A stretch of DNA of 34,462 nucleotides, from positions 1 to 34,462 of the forward strand of contig CALWPI010000006.1 in assembly GCA_944383385.1 (NCBI GenBank). The letters run 5' to 3'. The notes below the pieces were generated by a model that was given only the letters and a program-made list of their open reading frames with translations, was not told the origin of the DNA and did no database searches. How positions within the stretch are numbered: position 1 is the stretch's first letter; each line of letters starts with the position of its first letter. The DNA is from an uncultured Clostridia bacterium (GTDB taxonomy: Bacteria > Bacillota > Clostridia > Christensenellales > UBA1242). A program made the position numbers and the translations under genes. Below, in pieces: positions 16,794 through 25,600 of the stretch.

Positions 16794-16799
16794 TACCTA
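16775..16799 (-). terminator. Rho-independent terminator of the zinc-ribbon gene
   Basis: AGGTAT-TGAA-ATACCT, then A and seven T on the minus strand. The hairpin begins in the TAG stop codon of the zinc-ribbon gene. Confidence 0.75.
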
Positions 16800-17102
16800 A
16801 TTTTTATTTCTTTTTACCCTAGCTCCACAACTTGGACATTTGCTCATATTGTCTTCCAATTCTTCCCCACAATATTCACAAATATTTGCCTTTTTTTGCT
16901 CTTCTTTTTGTTCTTTCAAATTCTCAATAATAGTGTCGTCTACCTTTTTGTCTTTTTTGACACCTTTGACAATAGCATATATTATCATAACAATGACAGC
17001 GACAGTAATAATAGTAGAGACGACCCAAACAATTATACTAAAAACGTTCATGTCGTCTATCATGTCTTCAAAATGTTCAAATCTATCTAAAAGTAATCTC
17101 AT
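16797..17102 (-). CDS. Small membrane protein with C-terminal zinc ribbon
   Basis: The start at 17102 is chosen because GAGGA lies four to five bases upstream; an upstream in-frame ATG at 17150 lies at the edge of a terminator and has no ribosome site. The product has 101 residues: a short acidic N-terminus, one membrane segment (about residues 22-46, IIVWVVSTIITVAVIVMIIY), a charged linker and a zinc ribbon CEYCGEELEDNMSKCPSCG. The two CxxC pairs should bind one zinc ion on the cytoplasmic side if the N-terminus is outside. Proteins of this layout are common in Bacillota and mostly uncharacterised. It has its own promoter and terminator, so it appears to be a single-gene unit. Confidence 0.8.
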   Translation of the reverse strand: MRLLLDRFEHFEDMIDDMNVFSIIVWVVSTIITVAVIVMIIYAIVKGVKKDKKVDDTIIENLKEQKEEQKKANICEYCGEELEDNMSKCPSCGARVKRNKN

Positions 17103-17118
17103 GTTTTCCTCTAAATTT

Positions 17119-17147
17119 ATTTTACTATAAAGAAATAATATTGGCAA
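17119..17147 (-). promoter_or_regulatory. Predicted promoter of the zinc-ribbon gene
   Basis: TTGCCA (17142-17147) and TAAAAT (17119-17124) on the minus strand, 17 bases apart, directly after the terminator of the YjzC-like gene. Confidence 0.5.
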
Positions 17148-17148
17148 C

Positions 17149-17180
17149 AAAAAAAAGTTAGGATATATCCTAACCTTTTT
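17149..17180. terminator. Terminator of the YjzC-like gene (bidirectional form)
   Basis: GTTAGGATATATCCTAAC (17157-17174) is a perfect palindrome. It has eight A before it and a T-rich run after it, so it can act on both strands. On the minus strand it lies 12 bases past the YjzC-like stop codon. Confidence 0.8.
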
Positions 17181-17185
17181 TATGA

Positions 17186-17341
17186 TTATTCATTATACTC
17201 ATAATGGTAACGAGAACTTTGTGTTGGAGGCATTTTTTCGCCTTTTTGCATGTCGACAGTATATTGTCTTGTGCCGTGCTCGTCTACCACGTCATATGTT
17301 CCAGTTTTTGGAGCATATTCTCCTGATTCTAATCTAATCAT
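17186..17341 (-). CDS. YjzC-like small protein, 51 residues
   Basis: A short frame from ATG at 17341 to TAA is preceded by a full AAGGAGGTG five bases upstream and followed by a terminator, so it is very probably translated. The product has no membrane segment. The stretch ESGEYAPKTGTYDVVDEHG, then QKGEKMPPTQ, follows the pattern of the YjzC-like family: an x-G-x-x-A-P-x-x-G-x-Y start, a short strand, and a G-E-x-x-P-P end. The function of that family is unknown to me. It was too short for routine ORF calling. Its promoter is not clear in the 207-base gap to the divergent ABC operon. Confidence 0.72.
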   Translation of the reverse strand: MIRLESGEYAPKTGTYDVVDEHGTRQYTVDMQKGEKMPPTQSSRYHYEYNE

Positions 17342-17435
17342 ATAACACCTCCTTCGTGTTTAATTTAATTTGTGTAATATTGAACAAAATATACATTTTT
17401 GATTAAAATTTTTTATCCCAAAAGTACTCAATTTA

Positions 17436-17464
17436 TTGACACCTTTTTTGCTTATTATTATACT
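17436..17464 (+). promoter_or_regulatory. Promoter of the ABC exporter operon
   Basis: TTGACA (17436-17441) and TATACT (17459-17464) are separated by 17 bases. Just after it, at the expected start, ATTGT and ACAAT flank nine bases (17469-17487), a possible operator. The ATG follows at 17549, so the leader is about 78 bases. Confidence 0.7.
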
Positions 17465-17548
17465 TTTAATTGTACTCTATACACAATATATTAATTATTT
17501 ACATATATAAGCAATGTTGATAACAAATCAAAAACATTAGGAGATAAT

Positions 17549-19282
17549 ATGCTAAAATTACTAAAATACTTTAAGCCAATAGAATGGCTAATGATTGTTT
17601 TGACTGTTGGACTTGTTGTATTACAAGTCGAACTTACACTGACTATTCCAGAATATTTGGAAGATATCATTGCATTAATTGGTCAAAGTGCAACGTCAGG
17701 AGAAATTTGGAAAGTGGGTGGCATAATGATTGGACTTGCAGCATGTGAGGTTGTAGTCATTATTGCAATCAACTATCTTACAAGTCACGTCGGCGCTGGA
17801 CTAGCACGAACTATAAGACGTAAAGTGTTTGGTCAAGTTGAAGATTTTTCTATGCAAGAAATTTCAAAATTTTCCACATCTAGTCTTATAACTCGTTGCA
17901 CAAATGATATAAGCCAGATTCAAATGATAATAACAATGTGTCTGCGTATGTTAATCACTGCCCCAATAATGGGTATAGGCGCAATATTTAAGATTTTTAA
18001 TAAGAGTAAAGAACTGTCTCTTGCTACTATGGTTGCGATTTTTGTTCTTATTATTTTGATTATCACAGTCAACATTATTGTTGTTCCAAAATTCAAATTA
18101 TTACAAAAATCAACTGATGACCTAAATATGATTACAAGAGAAAATTTGTCTGGACTCAAAGTCATTCGTGCATTTAATACCGAAGATATACAAGAAGAAA
18201 AATTTGATAAAATAAACAAAAGAAATGCAAATCTCAATATTTTTGTCAATCGCGTCATGTCTCTACTATTCCCTGGTATGAATATGATAATGAACCTTCT
18301 AACACTATGTATTGTGTGGATTGGTTCCATTCTAGTAAACAAAGGGACGTTAGAAATTGGAATACTGCTCAGTTTCTCACAATATGCAATGCATGTATTA
18401 TTCTCATTTTTGATGCTTTCGATGATGTTTATCATGATACCACGTGCAATGGTTTCTGCTGGAAGAATAAACGAAGTCATTGCAACCCCAATTATAATCA
18501 AATCTTCGACAACAACAAGCACAAAAACAAACAACGGCACAATCAAATTTGACAACGTATCATTTGCATATCCAAAAAGCCAAGAAAATGTGCTTGATAA
18601 AATAGATTTTGAAGCAAAACCAGGAGAAATAGTTGCATTTATAGGCTCAACTGGGTCAGGCAAAAGCACTCTTATAAATCTAATCCCTAGATTCTTTGAT
18701 GCGACCGAAGGAAATGTATTAGTCGACGGAGTCAATGTCAAAGATTACAAATTATCATCACTACGAAACAAAATTGGATATGTCCCACAAAAAACATTAT
18801 TGTTTAGTGGAACAATAAGAGACAATTTGCTAGATAGTAATCCAAACGCAACAGAAGAAGAAATGTGGAAAGCGCTAGAAATTGCACAAGCAAAAGAATT
18901 TGTACAAAACCTTGAAGGTGGTCTTGACTTTGTCTTATCACAAGGAGCGACAAACGTCTCGGGTGGCCAAAAACAAAGACTGTCTATTGCAAGAGCAATT
19001 ATTCGTCATCCTGAAATACTAATCTTTGATGATTCATTTTCAGCACTGGACTACAAAACTGACCAATTACTTCGTACAACTCTTGCCAAAGAACTGAACC
19101 ATATAACGACTCTCATTGTCGGTCAAAGAATAGGAACTATTATGAACGCAGATAAAATAATAGTGCTTGACGAGGGCAAAATAGTCGGTATGGGCACTCA
19201 CAAGGAATTGATGAAAAATTGTCCAATTTATCAAGAAATAGCATATTCACAATTAAGTAAGGAGGAATTAGAAAATGCCTAG
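17549..19282 (+). CDS. ABC exporter half-transporter with degenerate ATPase site
   Basis: The 577-residue protein has six membrane segments (about residues 1-300) fused to an ATPase domain. Walker A is GSTGSGKSTL (about 366-375) and the signature is S471-G-G-Q, intact. At the catalytic glutamate it has Asp495 (ILIFDDSF), and the switch histidine is Gln526 (VGQRIGTI). Such changes mark the non-hydrolysing partner of heterodimeric exporters like BmrCD, LmrCD and TM287/288. AGGAGA precedes the ATG. It overlaps the second half-transporter by eight bases. The family exports drugs, peptides or lipids; the substrate cannot be predicted. Confidence 0.93.
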   Translation: MLKLLKYFKPIEWLMIVLTVGLVVLQVELTLTIPEYLEDIIALIGQSATSGEIWKVGGIMIGLAACEVVVIIAINYLTSHVGAGLARTIRRKVFGQVEDFSMQEISKFSTSSLITRCTNDISQIQMIITMCLRMLITAPIMGIGAIFKIFNKSKELSLATMVAIFVLIILIITVNIIVVPKFKLLQKSTDDLNMITRENLSGLKVIRAFNTEDIQEEKFDKINKRNANLNIFVNRVMSLLFPGMNMIMNLLTLCIVWIGSILVNKGTLEIGILLSFSQYAMHVLFSFLMLSMMFIMIPRAMVSAGRINEVIATPIIIKSSTTTSTKTNNGTIKFDNVSFAYPKSQENVLDKIDFEAKPGEIVAFIGSTGSGKSTLINLIPRFFDATEGNVLVDGVNVKDYKLSSLRNKIGYVPQKTLLFSGTIRDNLLDSNPNATEEEMWKALEIAQAKEFVQNLEGGLDFVLSQGATNVSGGQKQRLSIARAIIRHPEILIFDDSFSALDYKTDQLLRTTLAKELNHITTLIVGQRIGTIMNADKIIVLDEGKIVGMGTHKELMKNCPIYQEIAYSQLSKEELENA

Positions 19283-21065
19283 ACAACCTAGAATGATGGG
19301 ACCTGGCGGGGTTGAAAAAGCAAAAGACTTCAAAAAAAGTTTTAAGCATTTATTTTCATATATCAAACCTTACCTATTATCAATCATACTCGCTCTTACG
19401 ATGACGACTATTGCCACAGTGCTTGTACTAGTTGCTACAAGAATGCTTGGTAATATCACAAGCGAAATCCAACTAGCGCTCAAAAATAACCGTGATATTG
19501 ATTTGAAAAAAATCAGCAGCATTGGTATTATAATTGGGTGTTTCTATGTCATCAATTTTGTATTCCATTATATACAAAACTTTATAATGACTGGCGTCAG
19601 CCAAAAAGTTGCATACAAAATGCGTCAAGAAATATCAATAAAAATCAATAAATTACCACTCAAATATTATGACGGCGATTCTATTGGTAACATCCTTTCA
19701 AGAATAACAAACGATGCTGACACAATTTCTAGTAACCTATCAAATGTCATCAACCAGATTTTTCACTCACTTGCAATGTTACTCGGCACTATTGTTATGA
19801 TGTTCACAATCAACGTGCCTATGACATTTATAGTGTTTGCAAGCATACCTCTTAGTGCCTTAATTATGGTAAGCATTGTCAAAGGCTCACAAAAATATTT
19901 TAGACTACAACAAAACGCTCTTGGCGCTGTTAACGGACAAATAGAAGAGATGTTTACCAATCATACTGTCGTCAAAGCATATAGCCTAGAAAAGAAATCT
20001 CTAAAACAATTTGACGGACTCAATCAAACATTGTATGTTTCTGCTTGGAAGAGTCAATTCTTCTCTGGTATCATACACCCTATGATGAACTTTGTTGGAA
20101 ATCTATGCTATGTGTTTGTTGCTATCATTGGTGGAATATTTGCTATCAAAGGCAGTTTGCTCATTGGTGATATACAGAGTTTCATTACCTACACCAAACA
20201 ATTTAATCAACCAATATCACAGTTGTCTAGTATATCCAGCAGTTTACAAAATATGGTGGCTGCTAACGAAAGAATAATGGAGTTTTTGCAAGAAGAGGAA
20301 GAGCCTGTTGACACTGATACTGTTGAATTGCCAAATAAAATAAAAGGTGACGTCGAATTCACAAATGTTTGTTTTGGTTACGACCCAGACAAAGAAATTA
20401 TTCATAATTTTAGCGCATCAATCAAAGCTGGTCAAAAAGTCGCTATTGTTGGACCAACTGGTTCAGGAAAAACGACACTCGTCAGTTTGCTTATGAGATT
20501 TTATCAAATAAACAGTGGAGATATCACAATTGACGGCACTTCAATATACAAAATGAAAAAGAGTGATGTTCATAGCCTATTTGGAATGGTTTTGCAAGAC
20601 ACATGGTTATTCAATGGTACAGTTAGAGAAAACTTGACTTATGGCGCAGATATCTCAAACGAAAAACTAGAAGAAATTTGTAAAAAGGCAAAAGTCGACC
20701 ACTTTATAAAAAGTTTTCCAGGTGGATATGACATGGTAATCACAGAAGAAAACGCCATTTCACAGGGTCAAAAACAATTACTAACAATTGCTCGTGCAAT
20801 GATACAAAACAATCCAATGCTCATACTAGACGAAGCTACAAGCAATGTTGATACTCGTACAGAAGAGATTATTCAACAAGCAATGGATAAACTAACCGAA
20901 GGCAGAACAAGTTTTGTCATCGCTCATAGACTGTCTACTATAAAAAATGCCGATTTGATTCTCGTTCTTAAAGACGGCAATATAATTGAGCAAGGTAACC
21001 ACGAAGAGTTATTAAAAGCAAATGGCTTCTATGCAACGCTCTATAATAGTCAGTTTACAAAATAA
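19275..21065 (+). CDS. ABC exporter half-transporter with the active ATPase site
   Basis: This 596-residue partner has a short basic N-terminus, six membrane segments and an ATPase domain with Walker A GPTGSGKTTL, catalytic Glu520 (LILDEATS) and switch His551 (VIAHRLSTI). Its signature motif is altered: S496-Q-G-Q (ISQGQKQ) in place of SGGQ. It is thus the exact complement of the preceding protein. Its own intact Walker and His residues pair with that protein's intact SGGQ to form the active site, while the altered signature faces the altered Walker site. AAGGAGG about nine bases upstream supports the start. It is followed by a terminator shared with the tRNA gene. Confidence 0.94.
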   Translation: MPRQPRMMGPGGVEKAKDFKKSFKHLFSYIKPYLLSIILALTMTTIATVLVLVATRMLGNITSEIQLALKNNRDIDLKKISSIGIIIGCFYVINFVFHYIQNFIMTGVSQKVAYKMRQEISIKINKLPLKYYDGDSIGNILSRITNDADTISSNLSNVINQIFHSLAMLLGTIVMMFTINVPMTFIVFASIPLSALIMVSIVKGSQKYFRLQQNALGAVNGQIEEMFTNHTVVKAYSLEKKSLKQFDGLNQTLYVSAWKSQFFSGIIHPMMNFVGNLCYVFVAIIGGIFAIKGSLLIGDIQSFITYTKQFNQPISQLSSISSSLQNMVAANERIMEFLQEEEEPVDTDTVELPNKIKGDVEFTNVCFGYDPDKEIIHNFSASIKAGQKVAIVGPTGSGKTTLVSLLMRFYQINSGDITIDGTSIYKMKKSDVHSLFGMVLQDTWLFNGTVRENLTYGADISNEKLEEICKKAKVDHFIKSFPGGYDMVITEENAISQGQKQLLTIARAMIQNNPMLILDEATSNVDTRTEEIIQQAMDKLTEGRTSFVIAHRLSTIKNADLILVLKDGNIIEQGNHEELLKANGFYATLYNSQFTK

Positions 21066-21145
21066 TATTTTTGATTGGATTGGTTGAAATTTTAATCAAT
21101 ATTTGAGTCAAATATATTCGCATAAATAATGCTATTTTTAGCAAA

Positions 21146-21175
21146 AGAAAAAGACTACCCTGGTAGTCTTTTTTT
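21146..21175. terminator. Bidirectional terminator between the ABC operon and tRNA-Thr
   Basis: AAAGACTAC-CCTG-GTAGTCTTT is a nine-base stem with T-run on the plus strand and A-rich bases upstream. The plus-strand T-run abuts the CCA end of the tRNA gene; on the minus strand the hairpin follows the tRNA immediately. Confidence 0.85.
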
Positions 21176-21250
21176 GGAGCTTGTGGGCGGGCTCGAACCG
21201 CCGACCTGCTGATTACGAATCAGCTGCTCTACCGACTGAGCCACACAAGC
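21175..21250 (-). tRNA. tRNA-Thr (anticodon CGU), CCA encoded
   Basis: The minus strand folds as a standard cloverleaf. The acceptor stem is GCTTGTG/CACAAGC, the D arm GCTC-AGTCGGTA-GAGC, and the anticodon arm GCTGA-TTCGTAA-TCAGC. A five-base variable loop and the T arm GGCGG-TTCGAGC-CCGCC follow. Discriminator U and the encoded CCA complete it. The anticodon CGU reads ACG threonine codons. Confidence 0.96.
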
Positions 21251-21295
21251 ACAAATAATATTCAAGTGCCCAAAACTTTGCTTTACTAATATACT

Positions 21296-21325
21296 ATGTT
21301 ATGATAACGCAATAGAAATTGTCAA
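21296..21325 (-). promoter_or_regulatory. Possible tRNA-Thr promoter
   Basis: A perfect TTGACA (21320-21325) with TAACAT 18 bases downstream (21296-21301) on the minus strand, about 46 bases before the tRNA. The -10 box is weak. Confidence 0.3.
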
Positions 21326-21371
21326 ACAAGTTATGCAATTACATAATACCATGTTTTAGACAATATGACAA

Positions 21372-21397
21372 TAAAAAAGGCATATTTCTATGCCTTA
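21372..21397 (-). terminator. Terminator of the signal-peptidase/bPH2 operon
   Basis: AAGGCATA-GAAA-TATGCCTT on the minus strand, followed by a T-run. It starts in the TAA stop codon of the bPH2-type gene. Confidence 0.8.
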
Positions 21398-21967
21398 TTT
21401 TTGTTCATTTTGAGTTTTCTTTTCGTCAATATATGATTTTATTTTTTTATATTCATCATATGGATTTTTGATATTACTAAACATATACATTGTATTTCTC
21501 ATTGTATTGCCAACAGGTGACGACGTTGAGCCAAACAATATTGTTCCTGTATTTGTACGGCAGATTTTGTCTAATAGTGTTACGTTGACGTTCACTGCTC
21601 CTATCATTTTCATATCAAGCGACTTAAAGTCAGTACCAAACACTCCACGTCTAATTAAAACTCTTTGGTCAGTTACTGCATAAAACACATTTCTGTAATA
21701 AAAGATTGAATAAATAATGTCAATAATATACACTAACGCAGAACTTCCAGCAAATATCGACCATATAACAACAGCAATATCTGTCGTCATCGTTTGTTCC
21801 TCTATCATACCAAAAGATGCAACTAAAAATATTAACAAATAAAATAATATAAATAATGTAACATAGACAATGTTAGACACCCAAAATTTCAATTTATTTG
21901 GTTTTAATACACTTTTGATTGTTTCACCTTTATCTAAAATTGGTTCAAACTGTTTTTCAAGTTCCAT
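21395..21967 (-). CDS. bPH2 (DUF304)-type membrane protein
   Basis: The start at 21967 is fixed by GGAGGT five bases upstream; longer frames from ATG codons upstream would overlap the signal peptidase gene. The 190-residue product has two hydrophobic segments (about residues 33-55 and 65-90), followed by a bacterial pleckstrin-homology-like domain, seen in FYAVTDQRVLIRRGVFG and SLDMKMIGAVNVNVTLLDKI, then GTILFGS. In other families the first motif is the start of the bPH2 fold and the domain is cytoplasmic. It follows the signal peptidase gene with only a short overlap of start and stop (TAATG then GGAGGT). Function is unknown. Confidence 0.82.
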   Translation of the reverse strand: MELEKQFEPILDKGETIKSVLKPNKLKFWVSNIVYVTLFILFYLLIFLVASFGMIEEQTMTTDIAVVIWSIFAGSSALVYIIDIIYSIFYYRNVFYAVTDQRVLIRRGVFGTDFKSLDMKMIGAVNVNVTLLDKICRTNTGTILFGSTSSPVGNTMRNTMYMFSNIKNPYDEYKKIKSYIDEKKTQNEQK

Positions 21968-21978
21968 AAATACCTCCA

Positions 21979-22473
21979 TTAAATATAATGCACTACAAAG
22001 AATGATAAAAATATTGCTATACATATAAATATGATGTTTACTGGTTGTTTAATGAAATTTATTACATTGCCAAGTTCTGGAAACCAATAAACGACTTTGC
22101 CTGCAACTTGTTCGACTGACCTATATCCGTCTCCATCTGGGTCAATCTCTGCACTTGTAGCGTCTCCTCTCGTATTGATTGTGCCATTTTCTCTATTTAC
22201 ATCAATTATTCTATGTGTAAGATATGTGCCCGAGCCTAATTTCATAGTAACAATATCTCCTACTTCTAGGTCGTCAATATCAACATTTTTGTATATACAA
22301 ACTATTGTCCCCACTTTGAGTGTTGGTTCCATAGAATATGACACAATATTGAGGTATTGGAAACCACTCAAAAGAGATATAACAAACGTCACAACAACGC
22401 CAACAAAAAGATTGCGAAGTATGGCAACTATCCAATATTTTAGTGGGTCTTTTTGCTTAAAAATATTTTTCAT
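21979..22473 (-). CDS. SipW/ER-type signal peptidase I
   Basis: The 164-residue membrane protease has the nucleophile Ser47 in VSYSMEPTLKVG. In place of the usual lysine it has His87 in TYLTHRII, which marks the S26B type (SipW, archaeal and ER signal peptidases) and its Ser-His dyad. NTRGDAT and downstream acidic residues match the third conserved box. Membrane segments lie near residues 16-38 and at the C-terminus. SipW in Bacillus subtilis matures TasA and TapA, and relatives often process pili-like or surface fibre proteins. No TasA-like gene is in the window. AAAGGA six bases before the ATG supports the start. Confidence 0.92.
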   Translation of the reverse strand: MKNIFKQKDPLKYWIVAILRNLFVGVVVTFVISLLSGFQYLNIVSYSMEPTLKVGTIVCIYKNVDIDDLEVGDIVTMKLGSGTYLTHRIIDVNRENGTINTRGDATSAEIDPDGDGYRSVEQVAGKVVYWFPELGNVINFIKQPVNIIFICIAIFLSFFVVHYI

Positions 22474-22498
22474 TTCTTATCCTTTTCTATCTTTTTTA

Positions 22499-22527
22499 AG
22501 TATACCAAAAGCCAAAATTTTTTCCAA
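22499..22527 (-). promoter_or_regulatory. Promoter of the signal-peptidase operon
   Basis: TTGGAA (22522-22527) and TATACT (22499-22504) on the minus strand with a 17-base spacer, about 25 bases before the ATG. Confidence 0.6.
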
Positions 22528-22544
22528 ATACTTATATTATATTT

Positions 22545-22585
22545 TTTGTACAAATAATAATTATATCCAATAAAAATTGTACAAT
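22545..22585. repeat. Two TTGTACAA palindromes 31 bp apart
   Basis: TTTGTACAAA (22545-22554) and ATTGTACAAT (22576-22585) share a perfect 8-bp palindromic core. Their starts are 31 bp apart, close to three helical turns. They lie roughly 50-90 bases upstream of the predicted signal-peptidase transcription start, where an activator could bind. Confidence 0.45.
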
Positions 22586-22638
22586 ATTCAAATTGATTAA
22601 TGTACCATTTTAATTATTTTGTATTGTCCATATCTCAA

Positions 22639-22668
22639 CAAAAAAAGGAAGAAAACTCTTCCTTTTTT
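22639..22668 (-). terminator. Terminator of the giant lipoprotein gene
   Basis: AAAAAAGGAAGA and TCTTCCTTTTTT form a 12-base stem with a four-base loop, a few bases past the TAG stop. The minus strand ends in a T-run. Confidence 0.85.
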
Positions 22669-22670
22669 AT

Positions 22671-25600
22671 CTATTCGATTTCCCAACTCAAAATGTAAAT
22701 ATAATAAGTCGTGTCATTTACTTGTATCATTGATTTGGTCTTTTCGAATACGCCACTTGACTCAATCATTCCTTTGATCTGTCCGTCTTCACTTTGTTGA
22801 GTAAAGTTTGTAGTATTAGTTATACCATTGCTACTACCACCCACACCTGTTCCAGTGTGTGAATATGTCTCTAATTCTTGATAATATACTTGGCTAAATC
22901 CACCACCATTATTTTGAGCGACAACTAGTCCAATATTGTATTGTCCTGTTGTGTTCTTTGTAATATTATCAACAATGACATAACAATTTGTAATTGATGA
23001 GAGTGCACTTGTTCTATTTGAACCAATGAGTCCACCAAAATAGATTGTTGCATTTGAACTATTATTTGTCAAACTAACATTTTGTAGTACAGTATAACTA
23101 TTTTTGAGTGTTGGAGTGTATGACTGACTGCCGTCAGATACATACATTATACCGACCAATCCTGCAACTGTAATATTTGCATTATTTCCAGTTACAACAA
23201 TAGAGCCCGTATTATAACATGAGTCAACAATACTATAATTGTTATACACTAATCCAGCAATATTTGCATATTTTGCAGTAATCGTGCCACTCGTGCCACT
23301 ATCCACCACACTACCATAGTTGTAGTTGACAAGCCCAGCAATAGTAATCGTTCCATTTTGAGAAGTGTCCGAAGTAATATTTGCTTGTGATACAACACGA
23401 CTGACAAATCCACTTGTACCATTTCTATAACTGACAAGAGCAATATTGACATTTCTTTGTGAAGTCACTTTGATATTTCCAGTAATATTAATATTGGAAA
23501 TCGTTCCGTCATTTCTATTAGTCAATACACCAATTATCAAAGACTCTGTACTACTACAATTTATTTCAAAATTGTTGAGTGTGAGATTGATATTATTGAT
23601 TTCGCCTGTATTGTTACCAAATAGAGAGAAGTTGGAAGTGAGTGATGATACTTTGCCTTTGACTTCGACATGCAAGTCACGAATGTTACCTGCATTGTTT
23701 ACAATAAACTTGCTTGCATAGTTTGCATCATAGATAATATTACCACCATATATTTCACCCGTACTATTTAGTGTTATAAATGTACTAGATGCCATATACG
23801 TTATAGTATTGCTGTTTAGATTCAAATATCCGTCAAAGTCATCTATTGTAGTCCAACTACTCAATGATATGTCTTGTGTCAACATAAAGTAATATTTGCC
23901 TGTTGCAAATTGTCTCATATTTTGAAGTTGTGTTGCATTGCTAATTTGATAAGGATTGTTTTCCGTACCATTACCAGCAGCAAATACACTGAGTTGTGCA
24001 CTTTGTGTTGCTGACAATTGAGATTTCTCATACGTATCAGATTCACTGTACATAGCAATCTCACTATAACTACCAATATTTGTTAGCCTATACTGCGTGT
24101 CACCTTTTTCGAGTCTCATTGTGATTTTGACTGAAATTGTATCTCCGCTATTTGGATTGGTCCATTCGTCATCAGTATAACTTACTTCGACTTCGCCAAT
24201 TTTTCTCACAATGTCAAATTGTGTGTAACCAGCAGATTCGACTCTACTTACGATATTTTCAAACGAATTGTAACTATCGTTTACATTAATATTCATTGTG
24301 TAATTAATATATGGTCGATAATCATCACGAACGTTTGTCCATGACACATAACCCGTAGTCGAATCAAATTGGATATTGATTGGTGTTTGTGGTACAGCTG
24401 TATCAACGACATTACTAAATGCCCCAGACACATATTTCGTTCCCGATTCAGTTGCAGTTGCTGTGCTTCCTAGCACTCTTACTTGACTACGATAATTTAT
24501 ATTGCCTTGTGGCAATCCTTGATTGATATTTGCAGTAAAGAAACTGAATGTAGATGTTTCGCTATTGTATGTCACAACACTTGCAATATTGGCTATTGCT
24601 TGATTTTCTTTGTTTGCAATCCAAGCATTTGATGCAGAGTCAAATGTATACTCTGAATATACTACACTATTTATCACAGCACTTCCAATATCTCCTGCTG
24701 TATAAATGTTGTAAACATATTTTTTGACAAACTGTTCTGTTTGTGTGCCACCTTCGTCAGTCACAAGGTTGAATGTGGTTGATACCAATTGATAACCCAC
24801 TGCATTATTTGCTTGTGCAAAGTTGAGTGTCGCATCACTACCATTTTGTCCGTAATCAAGTGTAGTCGTTCCCAAATATTGTACAGTCATTGTTGCTGTT
24901 GTACTACTTATATTGAGAGTGTCTGGTTTTGCCACTTGATACACTTCGATTTGGTATGTGTTCCCTTCTACAAACAATGGATTGCCTTCTTGGTCAACTT
25001 GGTCAGCAAATACAAATGCACTGTGTGGATATGACATATCTTGTTCAAACAATACATTATCATTTTCTCTTATAACAACATGGACATTTTGTCCTTCAAC
25101 ATCGCTTGTGTTTGCCAAATCCCACAACACATCACCGTTATTGAGTCTCAGTGTTGGAGATGCCAATTTGTGAACTGTTGCAGTAGATGCAATACCAATA
25201 ATATGACTTTCGCCAATTGTCCTTTGTGCTCTCACACTTATGACATAGTCGCCTGCTGGATACAATTCGTCATCTTCAAGACTGTATTCTGTACCACCAT
25301 TGACTTCAATAGTTGTTTTGTTGTTGATTGTGATTTCGTATCCGTTGACGAGTTCGACACTATCCCAAACAATATTAAATCCGTCAACTCTAATATTTTC
25401 CACACTGTCAAATCTTGTATATGCTTGGTCATCAAGTGTCATTTCTCCAACAATTGCCATTGGAGAATCTTCTGTTGGTGCGTCTTGTACACCTATCTTA
25501 TAATAAATTGCTTTGCCACTATCGTCAAATGCAGCATAAGTTTGTGGCAATTCAAATACAAACTGTGTTTCGCCTTGCGATTCTTTTTCAATATAGTGCA

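Noticed and set aside
17920-18741. A 273-residue minus-strand frame antisense to the first ABC gene
   Set aside because: It mirrors the ABC transporter coding strand, has low-complexity composition and no ribosome site.
21175-21250. Considered as an integration site because tRNA genes often are
   Set aside because: No integrase, no duplicated tRNA 3' end and no composition break were seen nearby.
22639-22668. Considered as a repeat or small RNA hairpin
   Set aside because: Its position just past the stop of the giant gene and the T-run make a simple terminator the better reading.
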